From Rhizomucor pusillus (taxonomy: Eukaryota > Mucoromycota > Mucoromycetes > Mucorales > Lichtheimiaceae): DNA of 64,000 nucleotides. Below, piece by piece: positions 23,001 to 33,590 of this stretch. Below the pieces are notes generated by a model, which saw only the letters and a program-made list of their open reading frames with translations, had not been told where the DNA came from and made no database searches. Position 1 is the first letter of the stretch; every line of letters begins with the position of its first letter. The DNA lies in NCBI GenBank assembly GCA_900175165.2, contig FWWN02000625.1:2613-66612 (forward strand). Reading direction: 5' to 3'. The translations under genes and the position numbers were made by a program.

Positions 23001-24977
23001 TGGTGTCAGGTGATGTAGGTGAGGTTGTGCCATTAGATGAAGTATTAATAGTTGAGGATGCTGTCGGATTAAGGGTATAGTCCAAGTTCCAGAAACGTAC
23101 AGTACCATCTGCTGAATGCGTGGCGAAGGAAAATGTGGGTATAGACTTGCCGGGGATATTCGGATACGGCTCCACGCCCCATACACAGTCGCTGTGAGAT
23201 ATAAAACTTCGATACTTGCCGATCTTTTTGAGATCACGAATGTCCCAAACATAAAGACTTCGATCGGCATACACTGCTGTCAACTTGCACGTTGATTCGT
23301 CGTAAGCGACTGCAATGACATCTGGATACACGTTCTTATCTTCGTTGTGCTGTATCATATCCGGTGAAGTAATGGAGGCGATGTCGACTCCTAAGGGATG
23401 AGGCTTCGGAAGCATCCCGCAGTAGCGCAGCGTGCCTGGTTCAAATAATCTGCATGACATGCATTAGTATTAGCAGCTTGTTTGAATCAAGGTTTTTCTT
23501 TTCATTTCTGACCGAATCACGCCTCCCGAGCATGCACAAATAATGTACAACGAAGAGACAGCTATCGAATGAGCAGTGCGAACCTAGTAGACCCTATTGC
23601 ATTAATTGCTATTTACAATGCACTTTTATATTTGTATTTACCTGCAGATCTACCCATTTATCAATTACGCGGCCTTCTTTGAACATGCATAGGATCCCAT
23701 TGTCTGTTAAAAAGTAGACATGCCCCGTCGTTCCCTTATCGCAACCAACAGCTATGAAGTTGCTGTGTCTGAGGGCGCCCAAGAGTCCTGACCGACCATC
23801 TAGTACTTGGGTCTCACGAGATGATAAATTACCCTTTATGGGTTTGTCATGAGTATCCAATGCAGTGCTCTGAGATGCAGAGAGAAACATACCCTTCTTT
23901 GGACACGGCCCCGATTATCGAAATACCAAAATTTGACATGCCTTAATCCGGCCGTGACAAAGAAAGTGCCATCGCTAGAGAAAGACAGTGCATTCACTTT
24001 GCTTGTCACTTTATTTCCGGCGACTTTGACACCTTTGCGCCAATGCCAAACATAGAGGTAGCCGTCATGCTAGAAAGCCGATCAGTCTCAAGGAGAATAT
24101 GCACTCGGAAACTTCTACGTTACCTGAAATCCCACAGAGACCAAATACCGCATATTGGGTGAGAAAGATAACGACAAGACGCCAAACTTGTGTCCCCTGC
24201 ATTCATGCAATAACACCCGCTCCTTGATATCCCATATCAAAATCCTCGGTTGATGACCCATCTATCATAGATTTGCAGAAAAACTTGATCAGAGCAGGTT
24301 CGAGACCTAATTGTTGGAGAAATATCTACCTCTCCAGCAGCCAAGTAATTGCCATCTGGTGAGAATGCAAGGCAGCTGATAGGTTTTGCACGTGTACTGG
24401 CATGCGTTTTCTTTTTCTCATCTCCCATGGACGTTGGAAGTGATGCAATCTCGCCTTGACCAGAGCCTAAGGGTGACATAAATGCTCCACCGGCCATCAT
24501 CATATTCGCACCGCTTGCAGCCGCCATGTTGGCTGACGACGCTGCCGCTGCCGCTGATGCAACTGCTGCTACATGTGAATTCACTACGTTGCTGGCGTTT
24601 GTATTCTGTGTTGGAGGATAGAGGAAGCCCACTTGTTTGTTGCGTTTATGATTGTACAGTACAACCACGGCGCCGGCTGCATAGGCTATCAAATCCTGCG
24701 ACTCGGCTGTTGCCAATATATTTGAAGAAGCTGTTGTCAAACCAAGGATGCGTTCTAGCCTAAGCTTCTCTCAGGAACGTCAGCAAAGCGTTCGGAAATA
24801 CTAAGTAGCCGGCCAGGAACTTACGTTGTGATGAGGTGCCGCGCGTTTTTTTCGTCTCATTCCATGGCCTGCTGAAGAAAAGAGCGCTACCGTCGACTGC
24901 GATGCCGATGGCGGCATGGGCGGGCCTGACGTTGGCGGGCGCACGTCTCCAGAATTAACTGGAAACTGATCCGTCAT
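20048..24977 (-). CDS. MABP1/WDR62-like WD40 scaffold protein
   Basis: A long protein starts at 24977 ([10 protein letters not shown]). Exons I could place include 24977-24825, 24764-24330, 24261-24124, 24069-23893, and later ones through 23460, 22797 and 22528 to the stop at 20048. The order of blocks follows animal MABP1/WDR62: [135 protein letters not shown] and [12 protein letters not shown]. About 14 WD40 repeats form two propellers. The C-terminal 500 residues are disordered, acidic and partly helical. Animal homologues scaffold JNK signalling and sit at spindle poles. The fungal role is unknown. Confidence 0.88.
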
Positions 24978-26521
24978 AAAGTGGTGCCACTAACACTGGT
25001 GCAATGGAGCGTTTGCGACCTTTAGCTTGAAAATTTGAGATATTTAATTGAAGAAAATTTAGAATTGACTACTGGCGATGTGTAAAACTGTTGAGGATAA
25101 AAGTGTTGTGAAAAGAAAGAAAAGAGGGAGAAGGGTGAGCAAGGTTACCAAAATGTACAGGTAGCCCTATTCGCTAAGGTGACACATGGCCGAGTGCTCA
25201 AATTTAGGCGCGGAAGGTTTATTTCAAATTCACTTCAGCACGCTCCTCATACAAAGGTGTGGGATCTCATGTAAAATCACGTCTTAAGCAAGATACAAAC
25301 CTATGATGCACAGTTTTGACATACAGCTATCAATCTATACGGAAATATGATTGAATCTACAAAGATGTTGATTCTGCTAATACCGCAGGATTTATCTAAT
25401 ATTGTTTTAGATCAGAAAGCTCTAGTCTATCAAGAAACACAGCTTTCTACTATTACAGTGGATCCCCGATAATTTCAAGGCATCGGTTACAGAATTTTGC
25501 TTGAAAAATAGTGAGACTTGAAAGTTGATGGGAGAAGTCTTACTAGGAATAGAAGACGGTTTGCGAATCTGTTTCGAAGCAGCAAGAAGCTAGATGTAGT
25601 GCAGTAATCTTTCAAACATCGATTCATGCGAGCGCCGGTCTTGCAGAAGCGAAGCGGATGCAAAACCGCCGAAGAATGGAAGTTTATGAAGGTCAAGCGT
25701 AGCAGAATAAAAAAGAAAGGACTAGGAAAAAAAGAAGCACGAGTCTGTACACTTTTTCAGGTCGTCATCAGCTGAGAAAGGACTTGCATGAAGAAAGCCA
25801 ACTTCTTGTCAGGCGACCAAGTGGCAACACTGAGGTTGACAACTTTGATTCTGCTGCTGCAATCCACATACAATCATAGTCAATCCTCAATCTATCACCT
25901 TGGAAGCTGTTCATTTTATATACCTATATTTATCGCTATGTATCGTTATCGCGATATTATCAAATGCATAGAGTACGCCGCGCTGCAGCTCCTTATCCTA
26001 AGAAACATGATATAAACGTCAATCTCCATTTTTGCATCAATTGGCACTCGCAATTGCGATATGCAGTGGCAGATAAACCTTCAAGATCCCAAAATAGTAG
26101 CTACTCCTTCAATGAGATTTATTATAGACCTCTTGCGAAAATTGTCACACATTTGGTTTGTGATCAATAAGCAAAGCAAAACTTTAGCCGGAAAATACCG
26201 AACACTCTTGCCTCGACAAGGATTGTTCAAATCATTTATTGCTGCAGTGCTGGTATGGATCTCATCGGATAAGAAATAATAATAGAGACTACATAGTTGG
26301 ATATTCATTGTATTTTGAATTATATCTCGATCTATACAACAACAACAACAACATTTCCAAAGAGAGGGTGCGTACCGAATTGTGGCCCGTTGCTGCATAC
26401 ATTCGTTTACAGTACATATTATTATGAGGCAACAGTCAAAAGCGGAGTGCTGTTCGGCAGAGAGTTCGCTGCCTTTCCGGTAACTCGTCAGACAGTTAGA
26501 GGCAAACCAAGGCCGAAGACA
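24978..26521. other. intergenic, divergent
   Basis: About 1.5 kb lies between the divergent WDR62-like (-) and synaptojanin (+) starts. It is AT-rich and includes a short AAC run near 26337-26353. Several short open frames exist but none looks like a protein. I see no RNA gene or transposon. Confidence 0.5.
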
Positions 26522-29500
26522 ATGCAGACCCATTTATACCTACGGGATTACCCGCGTGCGCTGGCTCTGCGTCCAACGGTGCTCCATGAAGCACCATCGA
26601 GCGTCCTGGTCTTTGAGCAACATACGACCAACGACCGCGCAGTTGCCAAACTCGTCCCACGGCCTGAATTCGACAATGACCGAAGCTGGCGCATGTTAGG
26701 CGAAAGACCAGTGTTTGGCTGCCTCGGCATGATCTCCGTAATGGGGGGTACGTCCTTGCTATCTCGCTGCAAGTGCTTTTTTGTTGAGCATGAACTTACC
26801 ACCAGCAACCGTTTCACTGTTACAGAATGCTTTGTTGCGATCGTGACAGACTGCAGACCGATAGGCAAGATACGTGCGGGTGAAACGGTGTATAAAATTC
26901 TGTCTGTTCAGTTTTACTCCCTATCCTCCTCCAAATATGACGATGTGGATGCGTACAACGGCGACTATGGCGAAAACGAGTATGACCAGCCTCTTGTGCA
27001 TCCGTGCGCTCAATTGCAGAAATTGTTCTCTGTCGGCAACTTTTACTTCACGCCGGATTTTGACTTGACCAAGACTGTGCAGGCTAGAACAGCAGATGCG
27101 TCGTTGGGAATTCATGCATTCGATGATCATTTCTTGTGGAACAAGTTCCTTATTGCTGGATTGTTAGAATTCCGCGCTAAGTTGGAACGCAAAAAGCAGT
27201 CGGATTTGGATAGGGGCGGATTCTTGGTAATATATAACCTATCATTCTGTACGCATTTCAGTTCCCTCATGCTCAAAATGATTAGGTGTTTGCCATTCGT
27301 GGATACGTAGGAGTTGAAACAATCCGCCTGGGAAAGGATCTTTATGAGTTGTCTGTGATATCCAAATTAAGCTGTAAGCGGGCCGGAACAAGATTCAACT
27401 CCAGAGGCATCGATGACAATGGACATGTTGCCAATTTCGTGGAGGTAAATCGGGATTCATTGTAAGCAAAGCATGTGATATTGTTGACACATGCCATTCT
27501 GTTATACAGACGGAAACTGTCCTTTACTCTGAATATATGTGTTATGCGTTCACTCAAATAAGAGGAAGTGTCCCGGGTAAATATATACACAACAATGAAG
27601 AGAATGCAAAGTTTTAATGATTATACAGTATTTTGGGAGCATCAGGGAATAGTCAACCAGAAACTGCAAATAGCGCGAGGTGCTAGTGCAACCCAACCAG
27701 CTGTGAAACGACATTTTACAGAATTATTGGATCGTTACGAGTCTGTCTGCAATATTAACCTGCTATCAGAACGCGAGAATACCTCAGAATCTGCACTGGG
27801 CAGGGCATACAACACCGCCGTCCAACAGCTCGGACTGCCTGAAGACAAAGTGAGCATGATTAACTTTGATCTTCATGCAGAATGCAGGGGCGGCAACTAT
27901 GACAATCTCGCTTTTCTACTTAACAGCGCTCGACGTTACATGGATGATCACGGCTATTTCCTTATGGATGTTGCGGAAAACCAGATAATCGAAAAGCAGC
28001 ACGGAGTATTTCGAACCAACTGCATGGATTGCCTTGATCGTACGAACCTTGTACAAAATGAAATATCTCGGATTGCATTGACAGCGTACCTGCGCAATCG
28101 ATTCCAAAACAACTGGAGTGTGATTACGGATAATCTAAATGGACGACACTCTCATTTATGGGCAGAGAATGGAGATGGATTATCCAGAATTTATGCTGGA
28201 ACGGGTGCTTTGAAATCGGCTTTCACTCGCACCGGCAAAGTGACGTTTATGAATGTCCTTAGCGACGCTACTAGATCTGCGAATCGCTTCATCATCAACA
28301 ATTTCCAAGATAAAGCGAAACAAGAAGTCATTGACCAATTGCTGGTAAGGACCCGCCAGTTTTACTATAGGTCTACAATCCTGAGCGAGCTTTGGATAGG
28401 GAAAATTGGTAGGGCAGCAGGAAATTGTCATACACGATCCTATCAGCGACTCGGTATCGAAGCTCATGTTGAAAAGGTACGTCAATTACGACGCACTGCA
28501 GATGATATATCCTGACAATTTTATAGATTGAAAGAATATAGTTCAAGACGAAAAGTTACCATTTTCTGCGGCACGTACAACTTGAATGGAAAGGACTTTA
28601 AAGGAGAACCTTTAGATTCTTGGCTCCTGCAGCATTCGCGTTGGAAAGACGACGAGCCGGATATCTACGCTGTCGGGTTTCAAGAAATAGTAGAATTATC
28701 ACCCCAGCAGGTCATGACTACAGATGCAGAGAAACGGTACATGTCAAATGTTTATGCATTTACGATTCTGTAACTTTGCTGATCTGCAACAATTAGGCGG
28801 ATATGGGAGGAACAGATCGAAGAGGCGCTCAATGCACGATCAGATACCAAGTCGAAATATACCCTGCTTCGCTCCAACCAACTAGTTGGCGCAGCCTTAA
28901 TCATCTTTGTCAAGACAAGTATCACTGAACATATTCGAAACGTGGAAACATCTATAAAAAAGGTGAGATAGATTGGTCTTTTGAGTTTGCTTTATACGGT
29001 AGCTAACTAGGCATCGCCAATAGACCGGTATTATGGGTATAGCTGGTAACAAAGGTGCTGTGGCGATACGAATGGATTATCAGGATACGAGCTTTTGTTT
29101 CATTTCTGCACATTTTGCTTCCGGTATGCTAATACAGCCGAAACGGCAATGGCGATTTGTTAAGAACAGAATATCTAGGTCATACAAACGTGGAAGAACG
29201 AAACGCCAATTTCCATACTATTAACAATGAACTACGCTTCCTCAGAGGCAGAACTATAAATGATCATGAGTAAGTTGTTCTTCCTCTGTATCAGCATTAT
29301 ATCTGTGCTTACATAGCATACAGCAATATCATATGGATGAGTGATTTTAATTATCGTATCGACCTGACTAACGAAGAGGTAAAAAAGTACAAACTTATTG
29401 TCTTCAAAACTTAAGACTGACGTGACTCCTACTAGGTGCGAGCTTATGCAGCTCAAAATAACATTCATGCCCTTTTCCGGGCGGATCAAGTAAGTCAAGA

Positions 29501-30554
29501 AAGAAAGCATCCCAGGGTGACAATCCTCTCACAGCAATGCAGTTACAAAATGAAATGAGACTGGGTCGCATATTTAAAGGTTATCAAGAAGGGCCCGTGA
29601 CCTTTTTACCTACCTACAAGTACGACGTTGGGACACAATTGTACGATACGAGTGAGAAAGCTCGGATACCCGGCTGGACAGATCGTATTGTTTATAAAGG
29701 GAACGACCTGAAACTACTACAATATACACGGGCAGAGCTGCTTACATCAGATCACCGACCTGTATTGGCATTATTCGAAGCAGATGTAAGATTTGCATGT
29801 TTTGTTTCTGTTGCACTTTCTGACCAAGTTATTATAGATTGTAACATTAGATCATGCCGCAAAGTCGAAACTTCAAAAAGAATTGTATCAACAGAGTTTG
29901 GATAACATAATCGTAGACGTAACTCCTCCCCAGCAACCGCCACAACTCCCGGAACGCAAAATAATCGCAAGTCAACCTACTGTACCGGCTGTCATAGACA
30001 AATCACCTCTCCTCATTGACGTCAACCTGGAGGACGAACCGAGAAGTTCACGTAAGCATATAATTACTGCCTGATAGATGGTTTCGAAATCATTGATCAC
30101 TGCTTCTTCCAGTGCCTCCTCCAAGTACAAATAGTCACAGATGGTGGGAGAACGGCGAACGTGAGTAACTACCTGAATATTTTGGGAACCACTTGAACTG
30201 ATCGTTATATCAACAGCGCTTCCGCGAGCTAATAAGACCCATGCAAGCAGCAGCAATCCTTTTGATAGCACGAGCTCCAAGAGTATGGCGATTAATCATC
30301 ACAACGACTATTACCACGCGTAAATAACCATTTCTTGCTTGCTAGATACGGTTAACAGCAACGGGACTCTGCAGTGGACACCCATTCAACCTACGCCGAC
30401 CTCGAATGGCTCTGTAAAAGGCGCAAAGTCCACGGCCGCAGCCACCATCCCGGTTCAAGAAGCTTCCACCACAGATGAGCAGACCAACGAAGAGAAGACG
30501 AATATTTCCCAGGCATTTGGTTTTTGGAATCGGAAACAGACAATGGCATCATAA
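26522..30554 (+). CDS. synaptojanin-like polyphosphoinositide phosphatase (SAC1 + 5-phosphatase)
   Basis: Dephosphorylates PI(4,5)P2 and related lipids in endocytosis and actin control, like yeast Inp52/53. The ATG at 26522 (MQTHLYLRDYP) precedes the SAC domain: GCLGMISV, RAGETVYKILSV, NKFLIAGLLEF, FNSRGIDDNGHVANFVE, and the catalytic CX5RT loop in RTNCMDCLDRTN (cysteine codon 28021). After LKEYSSRRKV (near 28530) the inositol 5-phosphatase domain begins: FCGTYNLNGK, DIYAVGFQEIVEL, GIAGNKGAVAIRM, WMSDFNYRID, PGWTDRIVYKG and SDHRPVLALF. A proline-rich tail (PPQQPPQLPER) follows. It has many short introns. One oddity is serine where the motif WxGDxNYR normally has glycine (codon 29340-29342). 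Confidence 0.93.
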
Positions 30555-30679
30555 TTCAATGTATCATAGTCAAATATATCTTAGAAATGCAGAAAACAAA
30601 ATGATAGCCTTTTATTGATTTTTTAATTAAGATACAATAATATCAAAGCGAAAAGAAACGTACCTAAAGAGATGCGATC

Positions 30680-31149
30680 TTAGTATAAAGTTACACCCTT
30701 ATTCACCTCCGTTCGATGATGATGAAAAGGATAAAGCCCATCAGGTCTTCTTAGAGATATTTTTTGTGCTGACATTGTTTCCTTCCAGCGACAGTGTAGA
30801 ATTTTCATCATCTGGGCTAAATCCTCTTCACAATCTGTATCCAAAGCACTAACCTTTTCAATGTAAGTACGCGTGGCATTTCGAAGGTAGATACTAGAAT
30901 CAAGGTGAGGATTGAGTACATGAATATCATCAAAAGGGACGATAGTACATGAAACAACCAAGCAGGGGGAACACTCAGCCCTTCGCCTAATCGCATCAAC
31001 TCCTGCAACCCTCCCCATAGACTGAGGCGGCTGATCTTTTCCAGTTTACCAAACTGTTCATCACTGTGTTCTCACATGCATGGCTTGAAACGGAAGAAAA
31101 AGAGACCTGACATAACACTTGAAGCCTTTTATACGCGCTGAGTAAGATG
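30680..31149 (-). CDS. possible small hypothetical protein, unknown
   Basis: On the minus strand a TATAAAA-type box near 31133 is followed by an ATG (TTATGTCAG near 31113), a plausible intron and an open stretch down to the stop at 30680. Two readings of the middle exon are possible. One gives DQPPQSMGRVAGVDAIRR. The other gives LSLWGGLQELMRLGEG, with further small introns. The last exon (LRRPDGLYPFHHHRTEV) is shared. Neither reading resembles a family I know. The case rests on the promoter-like box and splice-like sites only. Confidence 0.3.
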
Positions 31150-31866
31150 AGAAAAAAAATTTTCAGCCAGTCGTGATTTTTTCTTTCGGCGACAGCAGAA
31201 AAGAAGGTGTGACTGGTTCTGCGAGAAAAAATTATATAAACCTGGTTTAAGCCTGCAACCATGTTTTTCCCTTGTCTCATAAAATAAGAACCTTTAAATT
31301 GTGCTCATCAGCTTAGAATCTGGTGTAGCACCCAGACGAGGATTCAAGAATGTCCTAGGCGTAAAGTAAAACCTTTGTCTTGATCACTGATAGACATTGA
31401 CCAAACGCGTCTGAAATATCAACTGCAAAAACATACAAAAAAAATAAAGAAAATGAATTACCATGGAGATCCTTTTTACAATGGTGCACCATGTTCCTCC
31501 CTTGTGTGTTTCGATATACTTATGGAAGGTCAAACCATGATAGTATGTGGTATGATCCAAAGCTAGCTTTACCAAATATGCTAAGCTTCTCTGAGGAGAC
31601 GGATAGTGTGAGATAAAGTTACAAGCCTGCACCCGTTGCTATGGGCCATTAATATTTGATTTTGCCACAGTAATTCTGAATACCCTGGCATGGTTTTGTA
31701 GTTGAATTCGAGTGACGTTTTCAGCACCTAGAATCTTAGCATGGCTTTGTTTGGTCGTCCACAAGTCATCGATAACATGTGTCACGCTGTACCCTATACT
31801 TCCGAAATGCATCCAAGGTTATGACTCAACTTGAAATGAAGCCGATGAATAACGTAAATAAACCTC

Positions 31867-31873
31867 TATAAAA
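31867..31873 (+). promoter_or_regulatory. TATA box upstream of the esterase reading frame
   Basis: TATAAAA lies 45 bp before the ATG at 31912. It is still intact although the downstream frame is broken. Confidence 0.55.
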
Positions 31874-31911
31874 CAACAGATGGTGTATATCTTAGTTGTC
31901 ATCTCATCAGA

Positions 31912-33023
31912 ATGCTCCATCCTCTTCCTGTAGGGCTTGAACCTGTCAGCAAGGAGTACATTTCGTCCCTACCGACTCTTGAACTGAATTCCAAGCTCGT
32001 ACAGCAAATAAGGGCTGCGAAACCTACAACAGATGAACCTGGCGTTATTGAAAACGTCGATATCCAAGATATCCATGTGCCGTTAAAGACTGCTAGAGAT
32101 GGCGTTTTGGAACTGAGTATCGTGAAACCGATTGATGCAAAGGATCAAATATTGCCCGCTGTCTTCTTCATGTACGTTATGGAAACGATACGGCCGTCGA
32201 CTAAGGTGTATGTAACGGTGAATGCTATGTAGGCACGGCGGCGGATTCTGTATGTAACAAGTACACGCATCGAAAGATATGTGTCGAACTGGCCCTGCGA
32301 GCTCGCGTTGCCGTTATTTTTGCATCATACTCTCTTGCTCCGGAAGCCAAGTTTCCACTGGCTATTTACGAATGCCTTGAATCTCTACAGTGGACAGTAG
32401 CCAACGCAGATTCGCTTCGCGTGGACGCCGATAAATTGGTTGTCTGCGGTGACAGTTCAGGCGGGAACTTTGCGGCTGCTGTTTCACGTACGTACATTAT
32501 TGGCATACAGTATCTAGCCTTCTTTTTTTTGCCTAGGTTATTTACGTTATGTAAATGTAAATGCAGTTCTGGCAAAGGAACACAGCATCAAGCTGGCAGG
32601 CCAAATATTGTGGTATCCTGGTATAGACCCGGACATGGTCGATCAAAGCTGCAGAGCAATTCGCGGAAGGATACGGAATCACGCGTAAAAACATGGAAGC
32701 AGTTTGGGACATGTATACAAGACCCGAGAATAGATACAAGCTAGCAGCGCCATTAAGAGCGTCTATCCAAGATTTTGTCTGGACTCCCGCCTGCTTTTAT
32801 AATAAGCTGCGAAGCCGATCTGTTGCGTGAACCTTGCGAAGCATATGCACGAAAGCTTGTGCAAGCAGGCGTAGAGGTGACAGCGACGCGGATTTTAGGG
32901 GTTGTCCACGGGCCACTTAGCATACCAAAATGGAGTTCTTCAGCTGAACTCTTGCTGGATATGACCGCTGTGTGGTTAAAAAGCACTGTTACGTTGCTAT
33001 TGAGTCTGGCAGGTCGTAAATAG
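31912..33023 (+). pseudogene. HSL-type alpha/beta-hydrolase (esterase/lipase), broken by frame shifts
   Basis: Exons 31912-32171, 32233-32487 and from 32567 encode a hormone-sensitive-lipase-type hydrolase: oxyanion motif MHGGGF, nucleophile elbow VCGDSSGGNF, the SLAPEAKFPLA stretch, acid segment SCEADLLREP and histidine in GVVHGP. Splicing by GT-AG or GC-AG does not restore one frame. The reading breaks at about 32255 (in-frame TAA right after HGGGFCM), about 32640-32648 and about 32771-32780 (a TTTT run). Each break equals one extra base or two missing bases. The catalytic residues are all still present, so the loss looks recent, or these are sequencing errors. Other genes nearby splice cleanly, which favours a real pseudogene. 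Confidence 0.65.
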
Positions 33024-33168
33024 ATATGGAAGCAATTTGTAATAGTTGCAGCAGCGGAGACGCGCTGAACGCTGAGTGCGCTTTCTCGGCTGGAACATGA
33101 CTGCAATTTTCCTTTCCTTTCTTTCCGCGCTCGCATACACACGCACATTTTCACGCACAAATATAAAC

Positions 33169-33573
33169 ATGTTCATCCGTCCCACTGCTATTTTCACTGC
33201 TGCCTCCCGTGCCGCTCGCACTCAAGTATTAGCCAGAGGTTACGCCTCTGCTTTGTCTCGAGACGACATTCAGAGCCGCGTTTTGGACGTTGTCAAGGGT
33301 TTTGACAAGGTCGATGCAAGCAAGGTAAATAAATCTTGACCAGCATTCAGAGTGCCCTTGTTGCTAACCACCCACTTCTGTATATATGCTTTCTAGGTTA
33401 CTCCCGAATCTGCTTTCATCAATGACTTGGGTCTGGACAGTTTGGATGCCGTCGAAGTCGTAATGGCAATTGAAGAAGAGTTCTCTGTCGAGATCCCAGA
33501 CAAGGAAGCAGACGAGATCAAGTCAGTTCAACAAGCTATCGACTACATTGCCAAACGTGATGACGCCCAATAA
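33169..33573 (+). CDS. ACP1: mitochondrial acyl carrier protein
   Basis: Carries acyl chains on a phosphopantetheine arm for mitochondrial type II fatty-acid and lipoate synthesis, and is also a subunit or partner of respiratory complex I and Fe-S assembly. Two exons (33169-33324, 33397-33573) encode 110 aa. The N-terminal 40 residues or so are basic, without acids ([19 protein letters not shown]), a mitochondrial presequence. The mature domain has the attachment serine in [19 protein letters not shown] and the end [19 protein letters not shown]. All features are standard. Its stop is only 17 bp from the stop of the convergent gamma-COP gene. Confidence 0.97.
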
Positions 33574-33590
33574 AACATTCTAGACTTTTA

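Larger units (their letters stand above)
30555..31911. other. intergenic apart from a doubtful small gene
   Basis: The 1.36 kb between synaptojanin and the broken esterase contains one possible minus-strand small gene (30680-31149), listed separately. The remainder (31150-31911) shows no coding potential on either strand. The TATA box at 31867-31873 belongs to the esterase. Confidence 0.5.

Noticed and set aside
24290..24312. Possible tRNA B-box (ggttcgagac).
   Set aside because: No A-box or cloverleaf stems around it, and it lies within an intron of the WDR62-like gene.
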